This document shows, in pieces, positions 17,701 through 26,273 of a stretch of DNA of 48,262 nucleotides. The notes under the pieces are model-generated. The model made no database searches, was not told the origin of the DNA, and worked only from the letters and a program-made list of their open reading frames with translations. Origin of the DNA: Candidatus Zambryskiibacteriota bacterium. Its GTDB lineage: Bacteria; Patescibacteriota; Minisyncoccia; Phycocordibacterales; Zambryskibacteraceae. Positions within the stretch are counted from its first letter, which is position 1. Each line of letters opens with the position of its first letter. Where the stretch lies: contig JACOVQ010000006.1 in assembly GCA_016177225.1 (NCBI GenBank), positions 1-48,262 of the forward strand. Direction: 5' to 3'. The position numbers and the translations under genes are program-made.

Positions 17701-18286
17701 TTACAACCTCTCTAATTCCGGCACTTCAAATGTGGCCAAGGTAAGTGGCTATGCCCACACTCAAAACATCATTACCAAAACATTAGTTTCGGGCGATACG
17801 CAGCAAGTCGACTTGTCTCTCTCCGGTGTGCCCAGCGGCACCACGTATACCATTTCAAACGTGGCTTGCTTGCCGACTTGCAGTTCGACCATAACCTTTG
17901 CTGTTGATTGGAATACACGCACGGGTACTTATCCGATAACTGTTACCGGCTCGCCTTTGGACAGGCGCACCGCTTTCAATCTTGTCGTTTCTGGCAATCC
18001 CATGACAGTTACTTGCACGCCGTCTTCCGGCACAGCGCTTATTAACCGTCCGGTAACGTGGACTGCGAATGTCTCTTCTGGCGGCACCGCGCCATTTACC
18101 TATTCCTGGAGCGGCACCAATATTCCTACCAATCCGGCTCCCACCAGTAATCCTTACACCAGAAGCTACAGCACTGTGGGACAAAAAAATGCTTTAGTGA
18201 GAGTAACTGACGCCGACGGTTTAACCGCAAACTGCGCGACTTCCACGGTCTTTATAAACTTCAACCCGGCGTTCCAAGAATTCTAA
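14705..18286 (+). CDS. Giant (1193 aa) secreted surface protein: Ig-like repeats, dockerin/EF-hand-like segment, FnIII-like, PKD-like
   Basis: Signal peptide; repeated TATLxVSPTKVDLSPNTPSATITVSN modules; DYNNDGVLNKIDQDQL...CDINGRDGFSVGDVLAYNFYL; ATGA overlap with upstream gene. Confidence 0.85.
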   Translation: MSGIKKIFLFASLGALMLVFAVVAEGQVSGTVSLSVPDGNLGCPNEKQALRSTPVETTGAYLDYGWMGGDVSYDDWIEFYMTYHGPGGGSYKTSAIQPAGSWGDGCINGSAGSAVYTKPPLNTPPVQISGTTAQGESFDFNITVRNRQNPSQHGSVEYGYTLITCKPGQFVQSGACVDTAGTITVAPGNSGQTGGSSLTCAAPCNPDIHWRTTTGLRAGADAQILRDGTQVGPIWYDGDYYDSNANLAAGPHTYTLQIKDGFGNWSSRATANVAVSSPQVSKTATLAVSTGNINLSPSALIGSATISNVDATNEGRFTVTCEITSNPSNIPLTIVCPTVSIGPGASGPLSAIIGSGAPTDPSIYIANVRITADGGSYNTTVSGSPKNVFVNYSVSSRTATLSVSPTKVDLSPNTPSATITVSNSATNEGTFTIDCTKQSGTLDSRFISVSGCSGSVGSDDKTFFISVDASAPSGSSIVQVRATGQNSTSISGSPQNVTINYVASNANLSLTANPSRIDSGQNSTLFWVIPSDEKTPCAIRKGYTSFTAGDLVRTVSSTGSGSVSTGALTETTSYQLSCPDRATSTNLYSFTNTTVTVSGSSQTPLPNQIVLKVATDSKTWTKNLSGNAPLDGVDMQVYFNSGYINSYYIKSMTLDCGNGNNYFYYSSLVDSSPFANLCSYSSPGTYTARVTGYYGYSANTSYNPLYTDTATVTVTLNVTKPVDFSFNQAAWTIPSGTPRYRVDYDYNNDGVLNKIDQDQLQLWSSSRTCPISGKTCDINGRDGFSVGDVLAYNFYLQTLDIYQNQNDAIGAVYLQSTSGATVAFTASSVLGTTFSPNPLNISANGKANATMTVPRSVSVGSYSITITGTASGVSKQPDNSLILNVLGPPLPPTQNPPTAGCDVSSSKITLTWTPSQSGSQPTGYDVYLVRESRSIFLTRTRYTKLNSTTLSGTTLSYTHSNLSPGTLYTYVIQASNPAGTSGYSNRQSATASSCATPINYNLSNSGTSNVAKVSGYAHTQNIITKTLVSGDTQQVDLSLSGVPSGTTYTISNVACLPTCSSTITFAVDWNTRTGTYPITVTGSPLDRRTAFNLVVSGNPMTVTCTPSSGTALINRPVTWTANVSSGGTAPFTYSWSGTNIPTNPAPTSNPYTRSYSTVGQKNALVRVTDADGLTANCATSTVFINFNPAFQEF

Positions 18287-18289
18287 TAT

Positions 18290-18994
18290 ATGGCACGACC
18301 AATATTGGTGGCAAACTGGAAGAGTTACCCAAACTCTCTTTTTGAAGCGAAGAGTCTTTTAAATCAACTGGCTCGGCAAAGCCGCTTATATAAAAAGTTT
18401 AATTTTTCCATCGCGCCGCCGCTCGTTTACTTTGAATCTGTAGCACGGTCAGGTTTTGCTCTTGCTTCTCAAGATATGGAAATGACGGATATTTTGAAAA
18501 GTTTCGGCACTAAATTTGTCATCGTGGGCCACAGCGACCGTAGAGCCAAGGGAGAGACAGAGGAAATCATTAATCGCAAAGTCAAAATTGCTTTGCGCGC
18601 CGGCATTATTCCTCTTTTGTGTATTGGGGAACTCTTTTCAGACCGCGACGGTGAGCATTTCGAATTTTTGCGGAGCCAACTGAGATTGGCCTTAGCTGGC
18701 GTTAAAAATTCTAAAATAATAGTAGCCTACGAACCGGTATGGGCGATAGGGAAAAGCGCCAAGGGCGCGATATCTCCAGATGAGTTGTCCCAAACGGTAA
18801 TTTTTATAAAAAAAGTTTTGTCAGATATTTTGGGCAGAAAGATTGCCAATCAAATTTCGGTTCTTTACGGCGGCTCGGTCGAGCCGGCCAATGCGGAGGC
18901 TCTCATGCGAGATACAAACATCAGAGGATTTCTTGTCGGGCACGCTTCTCTGGATGCTAAAAAGTTTAAAACTATAGCCGAATCGATGCTCTAA
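18290..18994 (+). CDS. tpiA: Divergent triosephosphate isomerase
   Basis: VANWKSY, VGHSDRR, VAYEPVWAIG, LYGGSVEPANA. Confidence 0.9.
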   Translation: MARPILVANWKSYPNSLFEAKSLLNQLARQSRLYKKFNFSIAPPLVYFESVARSGFALASQDMEMTDILKSFGTKFVIVGHSDRRAKGETEEIINRKVKIALRAGIIPLLCIGELFSDRDGEHFEFLRSQLRLALAGVKNSKIIVAYEPVWAIGKSAKGAISPDELSQTVIFIKKVLSDILGRKIANQISVLYGGSVEPANAEALMRDTNIRGFLVGHASLDAKKFKTIAESML

Positions 18995-19902
18995 TGAAAT
19001 CAATTATTGAAATTCTTGATTTAAAAGGCAAACGCGTATTGGTGCGTGTCGACTGGAATGTCCCTATAGAAAACGGGGAAGTGGTCGATAACTTCCGCAT
19101 AAAGAAATCTATGTCGACTCTCGAGTATCTTAGAGACAAAGAAGCTCGAGTAACTATCGCGACTCACGTCACTCACGGCTCTATCGAATCATTGCAAAAA
19201 TTTGTGCCGGCAGGCATGACTCTTCTCCCTAATCTCCGGGATCATCCCGGAGAAGAAGCTAATTCTCCTGAATTTGCCAAAGAATTGGCAGGCCAGGCGG
19301 ACATTTATGTCAACGAAGCTTTTTCCGAGTCTCATCGAGAGTACACTTCTATAGTCGGCATACCGAAACTCCTCCCAAGTTTTATCGGATTGCAGTTTGA
19401 GAAAGAAATTGAAGCACTCTCTCAAGCTTTTAATCCTCCAAGACCATTTCTCTTGATTATTGGTGGAGCGAAACCAGAAACTAAACTACCTTTGATTGAA
19501 AAATTGTTAAGTATAGCAGATACAATTTTCGTTGGGGGTACTCTAGCAAAAGACATAATAAACAAAAATCCGAAGATCATTTTGCCACTCGGCGATCTTC
19601 TAGCTTTGGATGCTGATGAAAATGTAATCCGCCAGCTCGAGGAACAAATTAAAAATTCTAGCTTCATATTATGGAATGGCCCATTGGGCAATTATGAAAA
19701 AGGGTTTAAAAAAGGTACTCTCACATTGGCCAAAATTCTTAGCACTTGTAGCAAGCAAGTAATCATTGGAGGTGGAGATACCCTCGCCACTATCCGGGAA
19801 CTTGATATCTATGATAAATTCTCTTTTGTCTCGACCGCCGGCGGCGCTATGCTCCAATTCCTCGCCACGGGCACTCTGCCCGGTATCGAAGCTCTTAAAT
19901 AG
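18994..19902 (+). CDS. pgk: Short phosphoglycerate kinase
   Basis: RVDWNVP, LRDHPGEEAN, VNEAFSESHR, IGGAKPETKL, WNGPLGNYEKG, GGGDTLATI, STAGGAMLQFL. Confidence 0.88.
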   Translation: MKSIIEILDLKGKRVLVRVDWNVPIENGEVVDNFRIKKSMSTLEYLRDKEARVTIATHVTHGSIESLQKFVPAGMTLLPNLRDHPGEEANSPEFAKELAGQADIYVNEAFSESHREYTSIVGIPKLLPSFIGLQFEKEIEALSQAFNPPRPFLLIIGGAKPETKLPLIEKLLSIADTIFVGGTLAKDIINKNPKIILPLGDLLALDADENVIRQLEEQIKNSSFILWNGPLGNYEKGFKKGTLTLAKILSTCSKQVIIGGGDTLATIRELDIYDKFSFVSTAGGAMLQFLATGTLPGIEALK

Positions 19903-20293
19903 CTTTTCGGATTTTCTCTGCGTTTCCTTCCAAATCTGTTTTACTTGATTCGCCGAAGCTTTGCGAAGGCAATTCGCCGGGATAAACCCAGATGTGGGCG
20001 TGTTCCACTTCGTCGCCGATGATTTTGGATAGAATAAAGTCAGTGTTAAATGCTTTTTGTTGCGCTAAGGCAATTTTCTGGACAACCTTAAAGTAATCGC
20101 CAATATTTCCTGGAACCTGCCCCCCGGGCAGGTTCCAGACCCATCGGAAGTGTTTTTTTGGTATAACTTGCGTGTGACCCGGTGATTGCGGATTAATATC
20201 TAAAAAAGCCAAGAAATTTTCATCCTCGTAAATTTTATGAGACGGGATTTTTCCTTTTACAATTTTACAGAATATGCAATCTGTTTCGGACAT
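19895..20293 (-). CDS. HIT-family protein
   Basis: CIFCKIVKGKIPSHKIYEDENFLAFLDINPQSPGHTQVIPKKH; variant HAHIW triad. Confidence 0.9.
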   Translation of the reverse strand: MSETDCIFCKIVKGKIPSHKIYEDENFLAFLDINPQSPGHTQVIPKKHFRWVWNLPGGQVPGNIGDYFKVVQKIALAQQKAFNTDFILSKIIGDEVEHAHIWVYPGELPSQSFGESSKTDLEGNAEKIRKAI

Positions 20294-20295
20294 GG

Positions 20296-21426
20296 CTATT
20301 TAACAGCACTAATATTGGTTTTCTCTCTTCTCTCAATAATATTTCTTATCAAGATGATAATCAATAATATCAAAACGATAGTAATCAACCAACCGATAAT
20401 GCTGTTTGTAAATATACCTAAGTCGATGGCGGCAGTAGCGGCATTAGCCGAAGTTTCCTTATTGCTTGATAATTTTTTGTTCGGAATCGGCAGGGCAGCA
20501 GTTTGACTGATTGGCGGCAATGAAGTGCTGGCGGTGATATTTGACTGCGCCACTGCCGGTTGTCTAGAAACGTTAATTGCCACCGAATCCGAACGGAAGC
20601 TGGAATTATTGCTGTTGTAACAAGTGATGGTATAGGTGGTTCTGTCCGTTAAGTTGCCGGTGTAGAATAAACCCGAAGTGTTTCTGCTGGCGCTAGACCA
20701 GTTGTTTGTGCCGTCCGACGAGCGGCAGTTTGCGGCGTTAGTGGAAGTCCAGCGGACGATAGTGCTTAAGTTATAGCCAAGACTAGTATCGTCAGCCCAA
20801 ATGTCCACGGTGACCGGATTACTGATGCTCATCGAACCTCCTATATTGATTGTTACCGAATCGCTTTTTGACCCGATGTCATTGGAACAAGTGATGGTGT
20901 AAGTGACAGTATTAGCCAAACTGCCGGTGCCTATGAAGCCGGACAATGCCTTGGAGCCAGCCCAACCGTTTGTCCCGCCAGAAGCATTGCAACTTGTCGC
21001 ATTATTGGAAGACCAGCGGATATTGGTGGCGGCGTTGTAAGCAAGATTGGTATTATCCGCAGAGATATTTACAGTCGGTTCCTGTGTATATTCTCCGCTG
21101 ACGTTAATTGTTACCGAGTCAGACGCAGAACCGAAGTTATTGGAGCAGGCAATTGTGAAAATGGTTGTGTTGGCTAAACTGCCGGTGCCCATCGAACCGG
21201 AAGTGAGTCTGGGACCAGCCCAGCTGCCCGCCCCTCCGCTCGCGACACAGTCGGTAGCGTCGGTAGAAGACCAAAAAAGAGTGGTGCCGCTGTTGCGCTG
21301 GATATCCGTGTCGGCCGCGCTTATGTCAACCGATTGCGCGAAAGCTTCATAACTAAATACAAAAGACCCGAGGACCAAGCCTGCTACGATTAGAGCCAAT
21401 TTTAGTGTGATGAGTTTGTTTAACAT
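20296..21426 (-). CDS. Surface protein with three tandem Ig-like repeats and C-terminal TM anchor
   Basis: Signal peptide MLNKLITLKLALIVAGLVLGSFVFSYEAFAQ; three ~80-aa repeats ending xYTITCSN...SDSVTINV; terminal TM + basic tail. Confidence 0.85.
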   Translation of the reverse strand: MLNKLITLKLALIVAGLVLGSFVFSYEAFAQSVDISAADTDIQRNSGTTLFWSSTDATDCVASGGAGSWAGPRLTSGSMGTGSLANTTIFTIACSNNFGSASDSVTINVSGEYTQEPTVNISADNTNLAYNAATNIRWSSNNATSCNASGGTNGWAGSKALSGFIGTGSLANTVTYTITCSNDIGSKSDSVTINIGGSMSISNPVTVDIWADDTSLGYNLSTIVRWTSTNAANCRSSDGTNNWSSASRNTSGLFYTGNLTDRTTYTITCYNSNNSSFRSDSVAINVSRQPAVAQSNITASTSLPPISQTAALPIPNKKLSSNKETSANAATAAIDLGIFTNSIIGWLITIVLILLIIILIRNIIERREKTNISAVK

Positions 21427-21495
21427 CGACATTATTATCATATTATCTAAATAAGTAAATGTCAAGTACGCCGAGCAATGTGTTAAAATATCCCA

Positions 21496-23136
21496 ATGCA
21501 CTTTCCGGAACTACTCGATATTCTGTTTGAAGAACGCGGCATTTTACCTGAAGGCCGAGCTGATTTCTTGAATCCTGACTATAACAAGCTTCACAGTCCG
21601 CTTCTGCTCCCGGATATAGAGAAAGCCCGCGACCGTGTCGCTCGAGCCGTAAAGGACAACGAGCACATCGTCGTTTTTTCCGATTATGATTGCGACGGAA
21701 TACCCGGTGCCGTTGTACTTTCCGACTTCTTTAGGCGCATAAAGTATGAAAACGTGTCTTTTTACATTCCCCACAGGCATCTTGAAGGTTTCGGTTTAAA
21801 TCGCGATGCTATAGATGAAATAGAGAAGAGGGGGGCCAAGTTAATTATTACCATAGACTGTGGTATGGCCGATATAGAAGAAGTGAAAGTGGCGCAAAAC
21901 AAGAGCATTGATGTCATCATTACTGACCATCATCAGCAAAGACCGGAATTACCTCCTGCTTATGCTGTAGTGAATCCTAACCGCACTGATTCAAATTATC
22001 CTTTCAGTGGCATATGCGGGTCTGCTGTGGTATTTAAACTGGTACAGGCAATATATGACAAAGAACCTTTCGGTGTTAAACCGGGGATGGAAAAATGGTC
22101 TTTGGATATGGTTGGACTTGCTACGCTCTCCGATATGGTACCGCTTGTAGATGAAAATAGAATTCTTGCAAAGTTTGGCCTGGAAGTTTTGAAGAAATCT
22201 CCCCGCCCGGGGCTTGCCGCGCTCTCGCGCAAACTTAATTTGGACAGGAAAAATATTTCGGAAGACGATGTGACGTTTATGATTACTCCGCGCATCAATG
22301 CCGCTTCAAGAATGGGCGTACCGAAAAATGCTTTCGAACTTTTGCGTACAGACAAACCGGAAGAAGCCGAAGGCCTGGCGCTTCACTTGGAGAAAATTAA
22401 TAACGAAAGAAAAGGAGTAGTGGCAGCGATGGTCAAAGAAGCGAAAGCAAATCTCGAAAAGCGCGAAAAAATTAATGATGTGATTGTCATCGGCTCGCCC
22501 GAGTGGCGCCCGGCGGTGGTGGGATTAGTGGCGAACAGTGTTGTAGATGCATATAAACGCCCCGCGTTTATATGGGGTCGCGATGGCGATGGTGTTATCA
22601 AAGGTTCATGCCGTTCTTACAATGGCTACAATTTATTTTTGCTCATGAGTGCTATAGGCAAATTGTTTATAGAATTTGGCGGGCATCCGGGCGCCGGCGG
22701 GTTTTCTGTAACGCTCGAGAATCTCACAACGCTTGAAGAAAGGCTTTCTGAGGCATTGAAAAAAGTAGCTGTTGGACAGCCACTTAGCTGTCCAACAGCT
22801 AAGTTATTGTCGATTAACATTTCCGACATCGGAGAGAATCTTTGGAATGCCATCTCTGGATTTGCGCCTTTCGGCTTGGGCAATCCCAAACCAATTTTTG
22901 ATATTAAAGGAGAAATTAAATCAGTCCGCCAATTCGGCAAAGAAAATAATCACATGGAATTGGTATTAACAGACGGAAAACAAGACGTTAAAGCCATTTC
23001 TTTCTTCTCTTCTCCCGAAACTTATAAACTTATAAACTTTCAAACTTCCGTCACTCTCCGCGCCAATCTCGAGAAGTCCTATTTCCGCAACCGTCCCGAA
23101 CTCCGCCTAAGAATTGTTGATATAATTCCGGCATGA
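21496..23136 (+). CDS. recJ: Single-stranded-DNA-specific exonuclease RecJ
   Basis: FSDYDCDGIPGAVVL, ITIDCG, ITDHHQ, GGHPGAGGFSV. Confidence 0.93.
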   Translation: MHFPELLDILFEERGILPEGRADFLNPDYNKLHSPLLLPDIEKARDRVARAVKDNEHIVVFSDYDCDGIPGAVVLSDFFRRIKYENVSFYIPHRHLEGFGLNRDAIDEIEKRGAKLIITIDCGMADIEEVKVAQNKSIDVIITDHHQQRPELPPAYAVVNPNRTDSNYPFSGICGSAVVFKLVQAIYDKEPFGVKPGMEKWSLDMVGLATLSDMVPLVDENRILAKFGLEVLKKSPRPGLAALSRKLNLDRKNISEDDVTFMITPRINAASRMGVPKNAFELLRTDKPEEAEGLALHLEKINNERKGVVAAMVKEAKANLEKREKINDVIVIGSPEWRPAVVGLVANSVVDAYKRPAFIWGRDGDGVIKGSCRSYNGYNLFLLMSAIGKLFIEFGGHPGAGGFSVTLENLTTLEERLSEALKKVAVGQPLSCPTAKLLSINISDIGENLWNAISGFAPFGLGNPKPIFDIKGEIKSVRQFGKENNHMELVLTDGKQDVKAISFFSSPETYKLINFQTSVTLRANLEKSYFRNRPELRLRIVDIIPA

Positions 23137-23609
23137 TTACTGTTTATACAGATGGTGCCTCTCGCGGTAATCCGGGCCCGGGTGGCTACGCCGCCATTAT
23201 ATTGAATAACGATACTGTAACTGAAATTGGTGGACGAGAAGACCGCACTACAAATAATCGTATGGAACTTATGGGTGCAATTAAAGCATTAGAGTTTGCA
23301 TCACAACTATCTGCTAACAACTATCTACTGTGTACTGATTCCGAATATGTAATGAAAGGAATAACCGAATGGATAAAAAGATGGCAACTTAAGGGCTGGA
23401 AAACGGCCGGCAAGAAATCGGTTTTGAATCAAGATTTGTGGCAAGAACTTTTAAATGTAACGGAAGGCAAACAAATAAAATGGAAATATGTCGCGGGGCA
23501 TTCCGGGCACATTCTAAATGACCGTGCAGATAAGATTGCTACCAGCTTCGCGGATGGATTGAATCCAAACTTATACAATGGACCGAAGTCAGAATATCGG
23601 CACAAATAG
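23133..23609 (+). CDS. rnhA: Ribonuclease HI
   Basis: VYTDGASRGNPGPGGYAAII, NNRMELMGAIKAL, CTDSEYVMKGI, GHSGHILNDRAD. Confidence 0.95.
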   Translation: MITVYTDGASRGNPGPGGYAAIILNNDTVTEIGGREDRTTNNRMELMGAIKALEFASQLSANNYLLCTDSEYVMKGITEWIKRWQLKGWKTAGKKSVLNQDLWQELLNVTEGKQIKWKYVAGHSGHILNDRADKIATSFADGLNPNLYNGPKSEYRHK

Positions 23610-24888
23610 TATTTTTGTTTTTATTTGGAGTTTTATATTTGCGGTATTTGTTTCTTCCTTCTTTTTCTTACCGCCGCTTATAAGTATATTTATAATTTTA
23701 GTTGGTACAGCGATTTTGGCAGTGGATAAAGTATCACTATTCTTGTCCATCGCATTAATCTCTTTCGGTCTCGGAATTTTACGCTATGACATTAAAGATT
23801 TTCACACAGAAATTATGCCAAGCACAACAGGAGTGGTGATAAATGAGCCGGAACAGAGAGAAAATACGACAAGATTCGTTTTCTTATCTGACAATGGCGA
23901 AAAGATTTTAGTAAATACTGGTTTATATAGTGCTGTGCAATATGGAGACCAAGTAGAAATATCCGGCAAACTAGCGAAGCCCGGCATTATAGAAGATTTC
24001 AACTACGGGACTTATTTATCCAAAGATGATATTTATTTCGTGATGAACTTTACCGAAGTGGAAATTATTTCAAGCGGACACGGAAATATTATCAAGAGCA
24101 AGCTTTTATCTCTAAAGCAAAGCATCGTAAACAAAATGAGAAATATTTTTACCGAACCGGAATCGTCACTTCTTGCCGGACTTATATTGGCAGGCAAATC
24201 GGCTTTACCGAAAAATGTCTTGGAAGAATTCCGTCGCGCCGGCATCATCCACATTGTCGTGCTTTCCGGTTACAACATCACCATCATTGCCGACTTTTTG
24301 AAAAAGATTTTTGGACCGGTTGCAGCGATAGTAGGAGTGCTCTTGTTTGTTGTCATGACTGGAGCCGAAGCGACAGTGGTACGCGCGGCCATTATGGTGC
24401 TCATTGTGGTTGCAGCAAAGAATTTCCGCAGGCCGTACTCTGCTCCGAGAGCGCTTTTAGCCGCAGGGTTCCTGATGGTTATGCATAATCCTAAAATTCT
24501 TGTTTTTGACGCCTCATTTCAATTATCTTTTCTTGCTACCTGCGGTTTGATTTACGTCGTGCCTAAAGTGATGCAGCATCTGCAATGGATTACGGAAAAA
24601 TTTAAAACAAGAGAAATTATCGCGACAACTATCGGGACGCAGATAACCGTCTTGCCTTTCTTAATCTATCTTACGAGAGAAGTTTCTATCGTTTCTTTGC
24701 CGGCAAATATATTAGTGCTCTTCTTTATCCCGTATGTGATGTTTGCGGGCTTTTTCGCCGCTCTTATCGCTTATGTTTCCGCTATACCGGCGCTTCCTCT
24801 GACTTATTTGGCGCACCTCATCTTATCTTGGATACTTTTTGTCGCGGATTTTCTAGGCAACCTATCATTTGCCACCGCTAGCTTCTAA
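23578..24888 (+). CDS. comEC: ComEC/Rec2 membrane channel (DUF4131 + Competence domain), without MBL domain
   Basis: LLAGLILAGKSALPKNVLEEFRRAGIIHIVVLSGYNITII typical ComEC. Confidence 0.88.
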   Translation: MDRSQNIGTNSIFVFIWSFIFAVFVSSFFFLPPLISIFIILVGTAILAVDKVSLFLSIALISFGLGILRYDIKDFHTEIMPSTTGVVINEPEQRENTTRFVFLSDNGEKILVNTGLYSAVQYGDQVEISGKLAKPGIIEDFNYGTYLSKDDIYFVMNFTEVEIISSGHGNIIKSKLLSLKQSIVNKMRNIFTEPESSLLAGLILAGKSALPKNVLEEFRRAGIIHIVVLSGYNITIIADFLKKIFGPVAAIVGVLLFVVMTGAEATVVRAAIMVLIVVAAKNFRRPYSAPRALLAAGFLMVMHNPKILVFDASFQLSFLATCGLIYVVPKVMQHLQWITEKFKTREIIATTIGTQITVLPFLIYLTREVSIVSLPANILVLFFIPYVMFAGFFAALIAYVSAIPALPLTYLAHLILSWILFVADFLGNLSFATASF

Positions 24889-25392
24889 GAAATTATCTTC
24901 GCACGTTTGCCAATTTAGGTTTGCGAAAAAAGCTTCGATATATTTTTTCTTTTCTGCCGGAGTATAGTCTGTAAAGTAGGCGTGTTCCCACATATCGAGA
25001 ACTAAGATAGGCGAGAGACCGGTTAAAACTCCCAAGTGATGTTCATCCACCCACGCACTGATAAGTTGTTTTGATGTCTGGTCGTAATACAGAGTCGCCC
25101 AACCCACTCCGCGCGTAAGCGCCATAGTTTTAAATTGCTCCCAATCAACTTTAGAGAGAGGGCTCTCTGTGAGGAGCGGAGTCGGACCACCTTCTAAATG
25201 CGAGAAATAAATCTCGTGATTTCTCATTCCATCGAATTCAAATGGAAACCGGCGATTATAGTTTTTTTCCTGAAGCAATTCGTTGACATTCTTGACGTAA
25301 CCGGCGTAGAGCTGAAGGTGTTCCTTAATAGTCTTTTCGCTTATGCCTTCCAATTTCGGGATATTAAATTTCTTTTCTTCAAATAATTTCAT
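24865..25392 (-). CDS. Fe/Mn-family superoxide dismutase
   Basis: MRNHEIYFSHL, VLDMWEHAYFTDYTPAEKKKYIEAFFANLNW. Confidence 0.88.
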   Translation of the reverse strand: MKLFEEKKFNIPKLEGISEKTIKEHLQLYAGYVKNVNELLQEKNYNRRFPFEFDGMRNHEIYFSHLEGGPTPLLTESPLSKVDWEQFKTMALTRGVGWATLYYDQTSKQLISAWVDEHHLGVLTGLSPILVLDMWEHAYFTDYTPAEKKKYIEAFFANLNWQTCEDNFLEASGGK

Positions 25393-25415
25393 AATAAGCA
25401 CATTATACTATATGA

Positions 25416-26273
25416 ATGGGCTGGGTTAAAAAATACTCTAAAGAAGTGGTTGTAGGATTGCTTTTTCTTTCAAATATTTTCGTCTGGGTTGCCGTTTATG
25501 CTCGGCAATCTGGAAATCTGTTAAGCGTTTACTTCTTAGATATCGGACAAGGCGATTCTATCCTAATCGATTCTCCCCAACATGGCCGGGCGCTCGTAGA
25601 TGGTGGCAGGAATCGCAAAGTGCTTGCGGAAATAGACAAAGTCCTGCCCTTTGGCGATAAAAGGATTGATGTGGTGATTGCAACACATCCCGATGCCGAC
25701 CATATCGGCGGTTTGCCGGAAGTCGTTTCGCGTTACAAGGTCGGGCTTTTTATGGAACCGGGCGTAGAATCCGACAATACCGTCGATGACGAGTTGGAAA
25801 AGAGGGTGGAAGAGAAAAATATCCCCACACTTCTTGCGCGAAGAGGTATAGTAATCAACTTTGGCGATGAAGCAAAGCTCCAAATACTTTTTCCGAACCA
25901 AGATGTTTCCAATTGGGAGACCAACAGAGCATCCGTTGTCTCTAAATTAACTTATGGAAGTATTTCTTTTCTACTTACAGCCGATTCGCCTATGGCAATC
26001 GAAGACGTTTTGATGAATCTTGATAGGAAAGCACTAGATGCAGATGTATTAAAAGCGGGACACCATGGTTCTCGCACTTCGACCGCCGCGGCCTTCGCCG
26101 CAGCGGTCAGTCCTCAATACGCTGTTATTTCTGCCGGTAAAAATAATTCCTACGGCCATCCTCATAAAGAAGTTTTAGATATTTTAAAAAGTGTTGGCGC
26201 GCAAATCGTCAGCACAATCGATATGGGTACTATTAAATTCCAAACGGATGGAAAAATCCTAGAAATTAAATAA
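25416..26273 (+). CDS. ComEC C-terminal-like metallo-beta-lactamase protein
   Basis: FLDIGQGDSILI, VIATHPDADHIGGL, LKAGHHGSRTS, YGHPHKEVL; N-terminal TM. Confidence 0.9.
   Translation: MGWVKKYSKEVVVGLLFLSNIFVWVAVYARQSGNLLSVYFLDIGQGDSILIDSPQHGRALVDGGRNRKVLAEIDKVLPFGDKRIDVVIATHPDADHIGGLPEVVSRYKVGLFMEPGVESDNTVDDELEKRVEEKNIPTLLARRGIVINFGDEAKLQILFPNQDVSNWETNRASVVSKLTYGSISFLLTADSPMAIEDVLMNLDRKALDADVLKAGHHGSRTSTAAAFAAAVSPQYAVISAGKNNSYGHPHKEVLDILKSVGAQIVSTIDMGTIKFQTDGKILEIK

Noticed and set aside
19233-19253. Palindrome TCTCCGGGAT-C-ATCCCGGAGA in pgk as another inserted element
   Set aside because: It encodes LRDHPGEE, which aligns with the native PGK ENLRFxPxEE motif, so it is probably fortuitous rather than inserted.
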